From Podochytrium sp. JEL0797 (Eukaryota; Chytridiomycota; Chytridiomycetes; Chytridiales; Chytriomycetaceae): 17,553 nt of DNA. The translations under genes and the position numbers were made by a program. The stretch lies in assembly GCA_027596195.1 (NCBI GenBank), contig JADGJG010000516.1, positions 1 through 17,553 on the forward strand, read 5' to 3'. Of the stretch, positions 1-7,112 are shown piece after piece (position 1 is the stretch's first letter; each line of letters begins with the position of its first letter). Under the pieces are notes generated by a model. The model saw only the letters and a list, made by a program, of their open reading frames with translations. It ran no database searches and had not been told where the DNA came from.

Positions 1-1402
1 ACCACGTCCCGATGATTGGGACTGCGCCGAGTAAGTGTTTGTGTAACCTCGATTTTTCGGGTGGGTGTGAAATCGAGCCGAAACTATAATTATCCTTTTC
101 CATTTCGCCTCTCCAACTGCTTGTAGGTGTGGACAGAGAGCCAACTTTGGGAACCGTCAAGAGTGCTACAAGTGCCAAGCGCCCAAGCCAGCCGACGCGG
201 GTGGGAACACTTCGGGTGGAGACGGTGGATACGGAGGAGACAGTTACAGCGGGGGAGGCGGATACGGAGGCAGCGGTGGTTATGGCGGAGGTGGAGGTGG
301 TGGAACTCGTCGTGAACCTCGTCCAGATGACTGGGAGTGCGCTGAGTAAGTTTACTCGTTACGTTTTCTACTTTACACTTTATTTGGTCGCTTCGTCATA
401 CCAACCCGTTCCCAACTGATAAATAGGTGCGGTCAGAAACCCAACTTTGGTAACCGTCAAGAGTGCTTCAAGTGTCATGCGCCCAAGCCGGCCGACGCGG
501 GTGGAAACACTTCGAGTGGAGACGGTGGATACGGAGGAGACAGTTACAGCGGGGGAGGCGGATACGGAGGCAGCGGTGGTTATGGCGGAGGTGGAGGTGG
601 TGGTGCTCGTCGTGAACCACGTCCCGATGACTGGGACTGTGCTGAGTATGTATTTCTCCTTGATTTTTCCTACTTCGCATTATTTTTCTGGTCGCTTCGT
701 CACGCCAACCCTTTCCAAATGGTAAATAGGTGCGGTCAGAAAGCCAACTTTGGGAGACGCGAAGAGTGCTTCAAGTGCCAAGCCCCGAAGCCTGCCGATG
801 CAGGGGGGTTGAGCGACTCGTTGGGCGGACTCAGCCTTGGAGGCGGAGGATACGGTGGTGGGGGTTACAGCAGTGGAGGCGGTTATGGTGGAGGTGGGGG
901 TTATGGTGGAGGCGGTGGTGCCGGTGCTCGCGAGCCACGTCCAGATGATTGGGACTGCGCTGAGTAAGTTTTTCCGTTTTTTCTGTGCCCCCGCGTCTTA
1001 CATCATTTAAAAAAAAATAGATGCGGTCAGAGAGCCAACTTTGGGAGACGCCAAGAGTGCTTCAAGTGTCAAGCCCCAAAGCCTGCGGATGCTAGGGGTG
1101 GCAGCATAAGTGGAGGCGGCGGCGGTGGTGGATACCAGCCCCGTGACGGCGACTGGGACTGCTCGAGGTTCGTTGTTGTGTACATTTAGTTCCAATTCGG
1201 TTGGAGGTTGTTCATTGGTTATTGACTGTTTGAATTCAGCTGCGGCAAGTCCAACTTTGCAAGTCGCCAAGAGTGTTACAAGTGCCAAGCTCCAAGGGAG
1301 GGCGGCAGTGGCGGTGGTGGTGATTCGTACGGCGGAAGCGACTCTTATGGTGGCGGTGGTGCCAAGAAAGAAGCCGATGACGGGTACGGCGGTGGGTGGT
1401 GA
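1..1402 (+). CDS. Glycine-rich RanBP2-type zinc-finger protein, 3' part (5' end outside window)
   Basis: Exons read as 2-30 (partial), 127-345, 427-645, 730-963, 1021-1167 and 1240-1402, all joined in phase 2, with stop TGA at 1400-1402. The product carries five RanBP2-type zinc fingers (W-D/E-C-x2-C, then an N-F core, then C-x2-C). They are linked by Gly/Tyr-rich segments (YGGGG, SYSGGG) and RR-E-P-R-P-D-D-W stretches. Fingers of this type bind single-stranded RNA in ZRANB2 and the FUS/EWS/TAF15 family, so an RNA-binding role is inferred. Fingers 1-4 have four residues between the second Cys and the conserved Asn, one more than the usual three. The last finger (CGKSNF) has the canonical spacing. 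Every finger is cut by an intron between its first and second Cys, and all complete internal exons are multiples of three. More repeats probably lie upstream, because exon 1 ends with the same PRPDDWDCAE tail. The finger assignment is firm; the exact orthologue is unknown. Confidence 0.85.
127..726 (+). repeat. Tandem exon-plus-intron duplication, 300-bp period
   Basis: Two consecutive units, each an exon plus the following intron, lie at an offset of exactly 300 bp (127-426 and 427-726). Positions 216-303 and 516-603 are identical over 88 nt. The second half of the introns also matches (TGGTCGCTTCGTCA followed by CCAACCC), so the copied unit included intron DNA. Exons 730-963 and 1021-1167 are older, more diverged members of the same series. 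Confidence 0.85.
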
Positions 1403-1735
1403 ATAGCGTGTCAAGGTGTGCTTTGAGTGAAGGAATTGATTTTCGCTTTTTATGCTGGGGGTTTACTTTGGGGTGATCTTGTTATATCCTTTCCCATCTA
1501 TCTTTCTTTTCTTTTTCATCTGCATTTGGCTTGGGGCACTCTCGTTTGAGATTGAATTGCAAAGAAATCAAAATTCGGCTCCAAAAACTTCTAGTCCTCA
1601 TTCAAGTCCCTCAAATCACTCGAGTTATCAATGATGGGGAATTCAGTCCCTATCACTGCATTAGCCCCAAAATCATGAGTCGTCTCGCAGATGATTCGAT
1701 TTTTAAACTGTATCTATATAAATTCCAAAACAAAC
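1403..1735. other. 3' flank between convergent genes, no gene seen
   Basis: This stretch lies between the stop of the zinc-finger gene and the polyadenylation signal of LRR copy 1 on the other strand. It is T-rich and presumably holds the zinc-finger 3' UTR. I see no canonical AATAAA on the plus strand and no convincing coding sequence. Confidence 0.5.
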
Positions 1736-1741
1736 TTTATT
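1736..1741 (-). terminator. Polyadenylation signal AATAAA for LRR copy 1
   Basis: On the minus strand, GGCAATAAAGTTTG lies about 107 nt downstream of the LRR copy 1 stop codon. The same signal with the same flanks occurs downstream of LRR copy 2 at 16101-16106, so it was duplicated with the gene. Confidence 0.6.
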
Positions 1742-1847
1742 GCCTTCATCAAATAATACATTTGGGATAGTTTCAACATTAACAAACAATAACATGACAA
1801 AATGATTCAGACAACCCAAAGTCCCCCAAGTTCCAGTCGTTGGCGAA

Positions 1848-2692
1848 TCAAACAGCAGGGGTGGCAATGTCACAAGCAGAGTTGTCGTCTCCAACGGTAA
1901 AGTAGCAACTACCAGGACCTCCAGGAACGGCACCCTCGCAGTACTCATTGGCACGCACGTCATAAACCGTGTTGCATTGGCCAATCGGGCAGCGTTCGGC
2001 GCTCTGGTCTTGGAGCCAAGTGGGCACGGGGTATCCACTGACCATCAAGCAGTTGCGATTCAACTCGAGATGACCTTGCTCTTGGATGCTCTCGAGTTTG
2101 GCACCGATAGACCAGACGTTGCCCGTCAACATGTTTTCGGAAAGGTCGAGGTTCTTCAAGTCGTTCATGTCGAGAATCAAAGTAGGGACGGGGCCCGTGA
2201 ACTTGTTATGGTAGAGATACCTATCAAAAGGAGAAGGGGAGAAAACCGCAATGATAATTTTCAGGTTCGATTTTTTTTTACCACTCACAGCGTCTCAATC
2301 TCGCGCAAATATCCAATGGCATCAGGAATAGCTCCCTCAAATCTGTTCTGACCGAGGTTGAGGTACTTGAGCTTCTGGAGGTTGGCAAAGTCGGGGTGAA
2401 TGGTGGTGATCTGGTTGCCCTGGAGCTCAAGGACGCGCAACTTGGTGAGGTCGGCAATGGCGCGTGGAATCTCTCCGACAATGTTGCGGTCAGCAAGGTG
2501 GCTATTGAAATTCCAGGGTTAGAAAAAGGGAGCGAACGCAATCGAGGTGAAGAGAGGGAAGGTGGGGCGTACTCACAGAGCAACGATGTTTCCGTTTTGG
2601 CACTCGACGACACCCTCCATTGGAAACTCGCAGTTGATAATAGCATAGTAGGGAGTAAGCAAGCCCTCGAGAGTAGTGGTGTAGTCGCCCAT
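1848..2692 (-). CDS. Leucine-rich repeat protein, copy 1 (233 aa)
   Basis: Exons on the minus strand are 2692-2577, 2501-2289 and 2220-1848, with GTGAGT donors and both introns in phase 2. The protein begins with an N-cap holding two cysteines (C21, C31). About five LRRs of the plant-like type follow (residues ~36-165, for example N-x-F-x-G-x-I-P). A cysteine-rich C-terminal region carries C167, C187, C192, C204, C215 and C226. LRRs are protein-binding scaffolds; the ligand is unknown. No signal peptide is visible, although cysteine-capped LRRs of this kind are usually extracellular. A TATA box 56 nt upstream supports this start and leaves little room for a missing first exon. Compared with its paralogue at 16186-17024 it carries an extra Glu-Gln-Gly (residues 157-159) just before a repeat strand. 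The gene model is strong because the paralogue preserves all splice sites. Confidence 0.85.
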
Positions 2693-2747
2693 GTTGTTTG
2701 TGTTTTTGTTGGTGTTGGATAAGGAGGGAACCACCGCCCTTCCCCTT

Positions 2748-2755
2748 CTTTTATA
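2748..2755 (-). promoter_or_regulatory. TATA box of LRR copy 1
   Basis: TATAAAAG on the minus strand, 56 nt upstream of the ATG, followed by GAAGGGGAAGGG. The same arrangement occurs at the paralogue (17084-17091, 60 nt from its ATG). Confidence 0.7.
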
Positions 2756-2770
2756 TTAAATTCTTGTTTC

Positions 2771-2804
2771 TGAGTTCGAATCGACGAACGCGACGAGTGG
2801 CGCG
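2771..2804. promoter_or_regulatory. Conserved upstream block shared by both LRR promoters
   Basis: A 34-nt block just upstream of the TATA box matches 17104-17137 upstream of copy 2 at 31 of 34 positions. Its core is GAGTTCGAATCGA followed by GAACGCGA. A second shared patch, GAATTCGAGTCA, lies further out (about 2952-2963 and 17225-17236), with diverged sequence between. These blocks are either residual duplication homology or binding sites under constraint. Confidence 0.5.
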
Positions 2805-2911
2805 TGAGTTCCCGTAATCCAATTTTGGTACGATTTGGTACGGGAATTGAAGTGAAGACCACAAACGGGTTCAAAAATTCGTTTCAACCTCGAAATACGA
2901 AGTAATTCTGA

Positions 2912-2928
2912 GGGGGGGGGGGGGGGGG
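2912..2928 (+). repeat. Uninterrupted run of 17 G
   Basis: Seventeen consecutive G residues lie about 160 bp upstream of the LRR copy 1 TATA box. The paralogue promoter has no such run. The length is prone to polymerase slippage, so the exact count may be an assembly estimate. Confidence 0.8.
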
Positions 2929-3128
2929 TTCGGGTGAAAGGACCGCGAGTGCGAATTCGAGTCATTGATATGGAAGAATCTTTCATTTTGGTCTAGTATC
3001 TGAGGTGTGAATGAAATGGTACGGTGGAAGAATTTAAAAACCTTTCTCCGCCTCGCTTTTCAATCAGGCTGCTCATGCAGCACGATGAATTCAGTCAAGT
3101 CGTCTCCATAAACATGTCAAGCGCGTCT

Positions 3129-4025
3129 TTATAAAACTTCTTCAGAAAAAGCGAAAGATGTCATGCTCAACGAAAACTGAAAACTCTGATGGATCACATG
3201 CCCAGACGAGACTCCCGCAGCCGCCACAGCGGCCACAAGAGGCAAAAAATGACTTGGCTCAGGGTGGTTCTTGTCAGGCAAGGGTGCCCCAATCCTCCAT
3301 TTGGCCACAGTTTCCAATCTCTCTCCACCCTTGCTGTTGCACACAACACCACGAGCCCATGCGTCAAACTCCGTTGACCACGCCTCCGCCTTGTTCTTAC
3401 CCAACGCATCTCTCCGCTTCTTGCGCCACTCCGCGCTCCAATCCTCGAGCCCTTCAAAACGCGGGAACGCATGCATCAACCCTTTGCGAAACGCATCCTG
3501 ATTATGCGTCAGCCCCCCCGAAAAGACAAGAACAGTGTTCATCTCCCGAAGCGGCATCAATACGCGTCCCAATGCAGCACACGTCTCCTCGGTGTTTGGA
3601 AGAGAAACTTGCACCAAACCCGCGACACTCTCCACATTCGGAAACAAGGCCGAAAGGGCAATCCAAGCTCCATGATCGAGTCCACATTTTTTTGCCACGA
3701 GTTTCGAGGGGATGTTGCCGGATTGAAGCATTTTTTGGATTTGCGCGGCGAGGGCTTGGTTTCCAGCGGCGGGGTACGTGAAGGAGCCCAAAGCGGCACC
3801 GGAGGGGTGGTCGTGAATAGTGTCAAAAGCTCCCTGTGGACTCGACACATCCAGAACCCCGCCGTTCGATGGATGGTGTGGTGACACAATCACAACGTTT
3901 GGGTTGGGCTGGTCGGACGCTAACAAGCGGGCTGTTGCACTTGCAATGTTGCGTAGAAAGGGTCCTTCGGGATCCATTGTGTGGATAGCGGTGCCGTGGC
4001 TGATGAAGAAGAGGGGGCGCGTCAT
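3129..4025 (-). CDS. LigB/DODA-type class III extradiol ring-cleavage dioxygenase (298 aa)
   Basis: This intronless gene has an ATG at 4025 and a TAA at 3129. The protein matches the LigB superfamily in the 4,5-DOPA dioxygenase/YgiD branch. Visible motifs are SHG (H10), VSPHH (H50/H51), GLDHGAW (H118), SGGLTHN (H174) and EPSHFLPL (H259). By analogy with YgiD, H10, H50 and H259 would hold the non-haem metal and H118 would be a catalytic histidine. Family members open catechol-type aromatic rings with molecular oxygen. The substrate here cannot be read from sequence. The length is slightly above the usual 260-280 residues because of a C-terminal extension rich in Ser and Phe. No signal peptide is seen, so a cytosolic location is inferred. 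It is divergent from the EF-hand gene, with 231 bp between start codons. Family assignment is firm; the DOPA substrate is not. Confidence 0.88.
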   Translation of the reverse strand: MTRPLFFISHGTAIHTMDPEGPFLRNIASATARLLASDQPNPNVVIVSPHHPSNGGVLDVSSPQGAFDTIHDHPSGAALGSFTYPAAGNQALAAQIQKMLQSGNIPSKLVAKKCGLDHGAWIALSALFPNVESVAGLVQVSLPNTEETCAALGRVLMPLREMNTVLVFSGGLTHNQDAFRKGLMHAFPRFEGLEDWSAEWRKKRRDALGKNKAEAWSTEFDAWARGVVCNSKGGERLETVAKWRIGAPLPDKNHPEPSHFLPLVAAVAAAGVSSGHVIHQSFQFSLSMTSFAFSEEVL

Positions 4026-4256
4026 TCTTTTTCAAAGAATATTTTGGTCTTTTCCTCTTTTTTTTTGACATCTACTCGTGGAGGGGTAAGGATTTATTGG
4101 AATCGCCACAGTCCTCTCTCTGTATGGGGTTCGAGGCGCCCCGCACCAAATCGTCCAATTGAATATTTTTTCGAAATCTGACAATTTCACGCGTTTCCAA
4201 AGATCTGCGCGAACAAAGATTTCCAAAAAACACCCTCCCCTCTCCATCCCTCCAAC

Positions 4257-5139
4257 ATGCAAGTAACCATCAACATTGACACCCCTCCACCCACCACCGC
4301 ACGCCCAGCAACCCCAACCTCCCGCCGCCCCACCTTCCTCCAACGCCCCCAAAGCGGCTCCGCAGCACCCACCCCCCGCCGTCCCTCCACCCAAATCCCA
4401 TCCCGCCCTTCCCTCAACCCGTCCACTCCAGGCCTCCTCCCCACCCCCCAACGCACCACCGGCGGCAGCTTCGCACCCTCCTCCATCCTCGCCGCCCGCC
4501 GCACCTCCACCCGTCCCACAGGCCCCACAACCAGCGCCCCACAAGAAACATTCCGCCCAATCACACTCGAAGACATACACGTGGCCCTCTCCCTCCTCTC
4601 CTCCGACGGAGGGAAACGCGTCACAAACTCCGACATTCGTCGATTCCTCGAAAAGTATTTCTCTCCCACACTCATCCCAGGTGGAGAACCCGTGGCAGTC
4701 GTGGCTCCCAAACTGGCAAAAGTGGTGGTTCCGCCTCCGCCAGTGATGGTGGGTGGGGTGCAGCAGCAACAAGGGGGAAAGGAGGAGTGTGTGACGAAAG
4801 AGCAGTTGCAGAGTTTGTTGATTGGGAAGCCTTGTGATTATTTTGAGGATGCTTTACAGGTGAGCGAAAAAGAGTGCATGGCATATTCGTTTTCTCATAA
4901 AAACACCCCACCCCTTAAAACGCGCGTACTCGGACCCTCCCCAGTTAGTCGACCTCGACCACCCCGAAATGTTCAGCGACGCCTCCATCTACCGACTCCT
5001 ACGGTGCATGGACACACAGTACGGGATGCCGCGACGCGGGGATATGGCCGCGATTCTCGACCGGTTCGACCGCGACAAGGACGGCGTGATTGGGAAGGAA
5101 GATTTTAAGCGCATGAATATGCATCAAGCAAAGCATTAA
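4257..5139 (+). CDS. Proline-rich protein with C-terminal EF-hand (265 aa)
   Basis: Two exons, 4257-4859 and 4945-5139, flank an 85-nt phase-0 intron (GTGAGC...CCCCAG). Residues 1-~95 are rich in Pro, Ser, Thr and Arg and look disordered. A helical region with EF-hand-like pairing follows (about residues 100-140 and 185-225). One clear calcium-binding loop lies at D243-D254, with Asp at positions 1, 3 and 5, Gly at 6 and Ile at 8. Position 12 is Asp instead of the usual Glu, which commonly weakens calcium binding. I do not recognise the family. A calcium-responsive role is inferred from one loop only. Reading through the intron shifts the frame and would remove the EF-hand, so the spliced model is well supported by the loop it restores. 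Confidence 0.75.
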
Positions 5140-5156
5140 AAGGGATTTCGTGGGAC

Positions 5157-5176
5157 TTATTTATTTATTTATTTTT
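5157..5176 (-). terminator. TTTA microsatellite acting as overlapping AATAAA signals for KSH1
   Basis: The plus strand reads repeated TTTA units. On the minus strand this gives several overlapping AATAAA hexamers about 120-140 nt past the KSH1 stop codon. The tract lies between two convergent genes, 18 nt after the EF-hand gene's stop. Confidence 0.5.
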
Positions 5177-5296
5177 CATTTCTCGAGAAAAGTAACGTTG
5201 GGAATGAGCTGATAAAGTTGCTGTCGAAGGCGAGAAGGGTTTCGAAGATGCCCAGTAGCTCCCCCTTGGCGTGAAGACGGTGTGTAGGGAGGAGGG

Positions 5297-5578
5297 TCAT
5301 TGCACTAATGTTTTGACGGCCATCACAACACACGCCAATGCGACATACGGCGACAGCCGTTCTCCAATACGAGCGAGTTTCCAAAAGGATCCCAACAGGC
5401 CGCGCTTGTTTTGGTCAATAAGGGACGGGAACTGAGCTGTTCACAAGAGGTTGGTTCAATTAACTCGGATTCGTGGTGAGGGAGTGAGGGGGTTTTGCTC
5501 ACCTCGGATGAAGGTGCAAGTGCAAATGAGAAGCAGCAGAATCAGCAAGAGCCCGTCAAATTTGAAGATGGCCGTCAT
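5297..5578 (-). CDS. KSH1: Kish (TMEM167/KSH1) secretory-pathway membrane protein (71 aa)
   Basis: Two minus-strand exons, 5578-5503 and 5436-5297, are joined in phase 1 across a 66-nt intron (GTGAGC...GAACAG). Splicing gives a 71-residue protein that starts MTAIF and contains [37 protein letters not shown] and a second hydrophobic tail. This is the full-length Kish signature, and members are typically about 72 residues. Two membrane segments are visible, at about residues 9-25 and 52-68. Kish acts early in the secretory pathway at the Golgi and is essential in yeast. The gene diverges from uL15m with only 76 bp between start codons, so the two probably share a promoter. The gene is easily missed because neither exon alone makes a convincing reading frame. 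Confidence 0.95.
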
Positions 5579-5654
5579 CGTTGTCTTGTGTGTTTTTGCG
5601 CAAATCCAAAAATCCCAAGTTTTCTTTTTTCGAAAGAAACCACGCACAGTCAAG
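5579..5654. promoter_or_regulatory. Compact divergent promoter between KSH1 and uL15m
   Basis: Only 76 bp separate the KSH1 ATG (minus) from the uL15m ATG (plus). The stretch has no TATA box and includes AAGTTTTC and TTTCGAAAGAAAC, the latter being partly palindromic. Both 5' UTRs must be very short, or the transcripts must start inside each other's territory. Confidence 0.55.
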
Positions 5655-6570
5655 ATGCTCCGCGCTTTCACCCGTCTCTCCCTCCTGCCACAGCAGCTCA
5701 ACCTGCGACCCACCCTCCTCACCCCTCTCCGTACCTACGTCACCCCAGGCCCAGGCTCCCTCTCGCGCCGCCTTACCCCGCCCAAACACATCACTCCAAC
5801 CATCACGGCCTCCTCCCTCAAAGACAACGACGGCGCCCGCAAAAAGGTACCCTCCCCATATCCCCATCTCCCCTTCTAACCCCCTCCCCAGAAAAAGCGT
5901 GTCGGTCGTGGTCTCGGTGGCGGAAAGGGTAAAACCTCTGGCCGTGGACACAAAGGGTACCACGCACGCGCCTCGAAAGCCCGTCCAACCCCCGGTTTCG
6001 AAGGAGGTCAAGCCGGAATCCTGCGCGCGATCCCGAAACTCGGAAACCACACGGGCGCCAAACAAAAACTGACGCGAGTCCACCTCGACACGATTGAGCA
6101 CTGGATCTCCCGCGGAAGGCTCAACGCAGACGCTCCAATCGGAATTCGGGAGCTTGTCGCAAGTGGATGCATTTCTGGGAGCGGGGTGAAGGATGGAGTC
6201 GTGGTGTTGGCAAAGGGTGGCCAGTTTTTGAGGAAGAAGGTGGATTTGAGGGTCACGCATGCGAGTCAGAGGGCGATTGAGGTGGTGGAGGCGTTGGGGG
6301 GCAGTGTGACGTGTTTTGATTACGATCGCAATACGATTCGGGCGTTGGTGCACCCGGAAAAGTTTGTGGGAGAGCCGAAGCCGGAGGAGAGGTTTAACAA
6401 GTCGATTCCAGGTGGGTTTCTTTTTTTCGTTGATTTGTTTTTTGTGGGAGCTGATTCGGTTTGTTTTAGCGAGATACTTTGACGCGGCGAGACGTGGTTA
6501 CTTGGCGAATCAAGTGGATCAGATCCTTGATCGAGTCAAGCTGTTCAAGGAGACCAGCAACAAGAAATAA
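5655..6570 (+). CDS. MRPL10: Mitochondrial large-subunit ribosomal protein uL15m (270 aa)
   Basis: Exons are 5655-5846, 5892-6411 and 6470-6570, with introns of 45 nt (phase 0) and 58 nt (phase 1) and stop TAA at 6568-6570. The N-terminus (MLRAFTRLSLL...) is rich in Arg, Leu and Ser and lacks acidic residues, as expected for a mitochondrial targeting sequence. The uL15 signature follows directly at residues ~68-105 (GRGLGGGKGKTSGRGHKG, then FEGGQ). The conserved C-terminal core then runs through KVDLRVTHASQRA and EALGGSVTCFDYDR. The protein belongs to the large subunit of the mitochondrial ribosome. The symbol follows yeast MRPL10. The last exon restores an eukaryote-specific C-terminal helix. 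A poly(A) signal lies at 6601-6606. The 3' end of this gene was tandemly duplicated (see 6974-7023). Confidence 0.93.
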
Positions 6571-6600
6571 ACTCATCTTTATCCATCCCTCCTTTGGGGA

Positions 6601-6606
6601 AATAAA
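6601..6606 (+). terminator. Polyadenylation signal AATAAA of uL15m
   Basis: AATAAA lies 30 nt past the stop codon. A homologous AATAAA at 7062-7067 follows the decayed uL15m tail copy, which supports both the signal and the duplication. Confidence 0.65.
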
Positions 6607-6831
6607 AAGGGATTTTTCATGCCGCGTTCGCGCTTTCGGCCCATTTCTTCTGATGGGACCGCGCATTCTATCCACCAACCACACATGCTACATTCAGACG
6701 CCCTCATGTTTCAAGCCACAAGCAGTGTGGGACACCGGTAAGAGAATAATTCCCAAAATCCAGCCAGTAGAAGGCGTGACTCCAAACGCACATGCCTCCA
6801 GAGAGAACCCACATCATCCTCCCTACCAAAC
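6607..6831. other. Unit-specific segment of about 225 bp inside the tandem duplication
   Basis: This segment is present in unit 1 and absent from unit 2, where the corresponding gap is 13 bp. It has no obvious terminal repeats and no target-site duplication that I can see. Short open frames exist on both strands, and none is recognisable. Confidence 0.4.
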
Positions 6832-6978
6832 GTCCATTAAATGACGAAAAAACCAAAAACAGTTACACCACCTGCCTCGTCTCCCACCTAAACAACGACG
6901 ACAAGCTTCTCTCCCCCCCATCCCCCAGCACCCACCTTCTCCGCCTCCTCCTCCGCAAGAATCACAATCTTGCGATCC
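6832..6978 (-). pseudogene. Orphan copy of the LRRC58-like gene's 3' end
   Basis: On the minus strand this matches the last ~40 codons and 3' UTR of the LRRC58-like gene (7081-7245). It includes the terminal ETRQVV-stop and the acidic AEEE stretch. The frame is still open, but the copy has no upstream exon or promoter. It differs by substitutions and loses a few codons in the Gly-rich part. Confidence 0.7.
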
Positions 6979-7023
6979 CTCAATCGAGTCAAGCCATTCA
7001 AGGAAACCCTGCAAGATATAAAC
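6974..7023 (+). pseudogene. Orphan copy of the uL15m 3' end
   Basis: The segment matches 6522-6573, the last codons of uL15m (CGAGTCAAG, TTCAAGGA, then ATAAAC). It has substitutions and a small deletion that removes the original stop codon. It directly abuts the orphan LRR tail at a GATCC junction. Confidence 0.65.
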
Positions 7024-7112
7024 TTCTCATTTTTGCTCAAAATTTTATATTCAGAAACCGAAATAAAAACAAATATAAAGGTCCATTAAAAGACGAAAAA
7101 AAATGTACTCAG

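Larger units (their letters stand above)
2757..3128. other. Intergenic: LRR copy 1 promoter and dioxygenase 3' flank
   Basis: Apart from the conserved promoter blocks and the G run, this stretch holds no recognisable gene. Both neighbouring genes are on the minus strand, so it contains the dioxygenase 3' UTR followed by the LRR promoter. Confidence 0.5.

Noticed and set aside
1848..2288. Minus-strand open frame continuing through LRR intron 2
   Set aside because: The paralogue conserves donor and acceptor at this point, and splicing restores a continuous LRR. The extra residues are unlike any repeat.
2772..2784. GAGTTCGAATCGA resembles the B box of a tRNA gene, and recurs at 17105-17117
   Set aside because: No T-stem pairing, acceptor stem or A box surrounds it. 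Both copies lie at the same place in duplicated LRR promoters, so they are promoter sequence.
3129..4257. Dioxygenase and EF-hand gene as a betalain-like pigment cluster
   Set aside because: Only one LigB-type enzyme is present, with no tyrosinase, P450 or glycosyltransferase nearby. Divergent neighbours alone do not make a pathway.
4276..4746. Long alternative plus-strand frame rich in Pro and Ser inside the EF-hand gene
   Set aside because: It is an overlapping frame in C-rich DNA. The chosen frame alone leads into the EF-hand after splicing.
5556..6353. 265-codon minus-strand frame opposite uL15m
   Set aside because: It is antisense to a clearly conserved ribosomal protein and has no recognisable domain.
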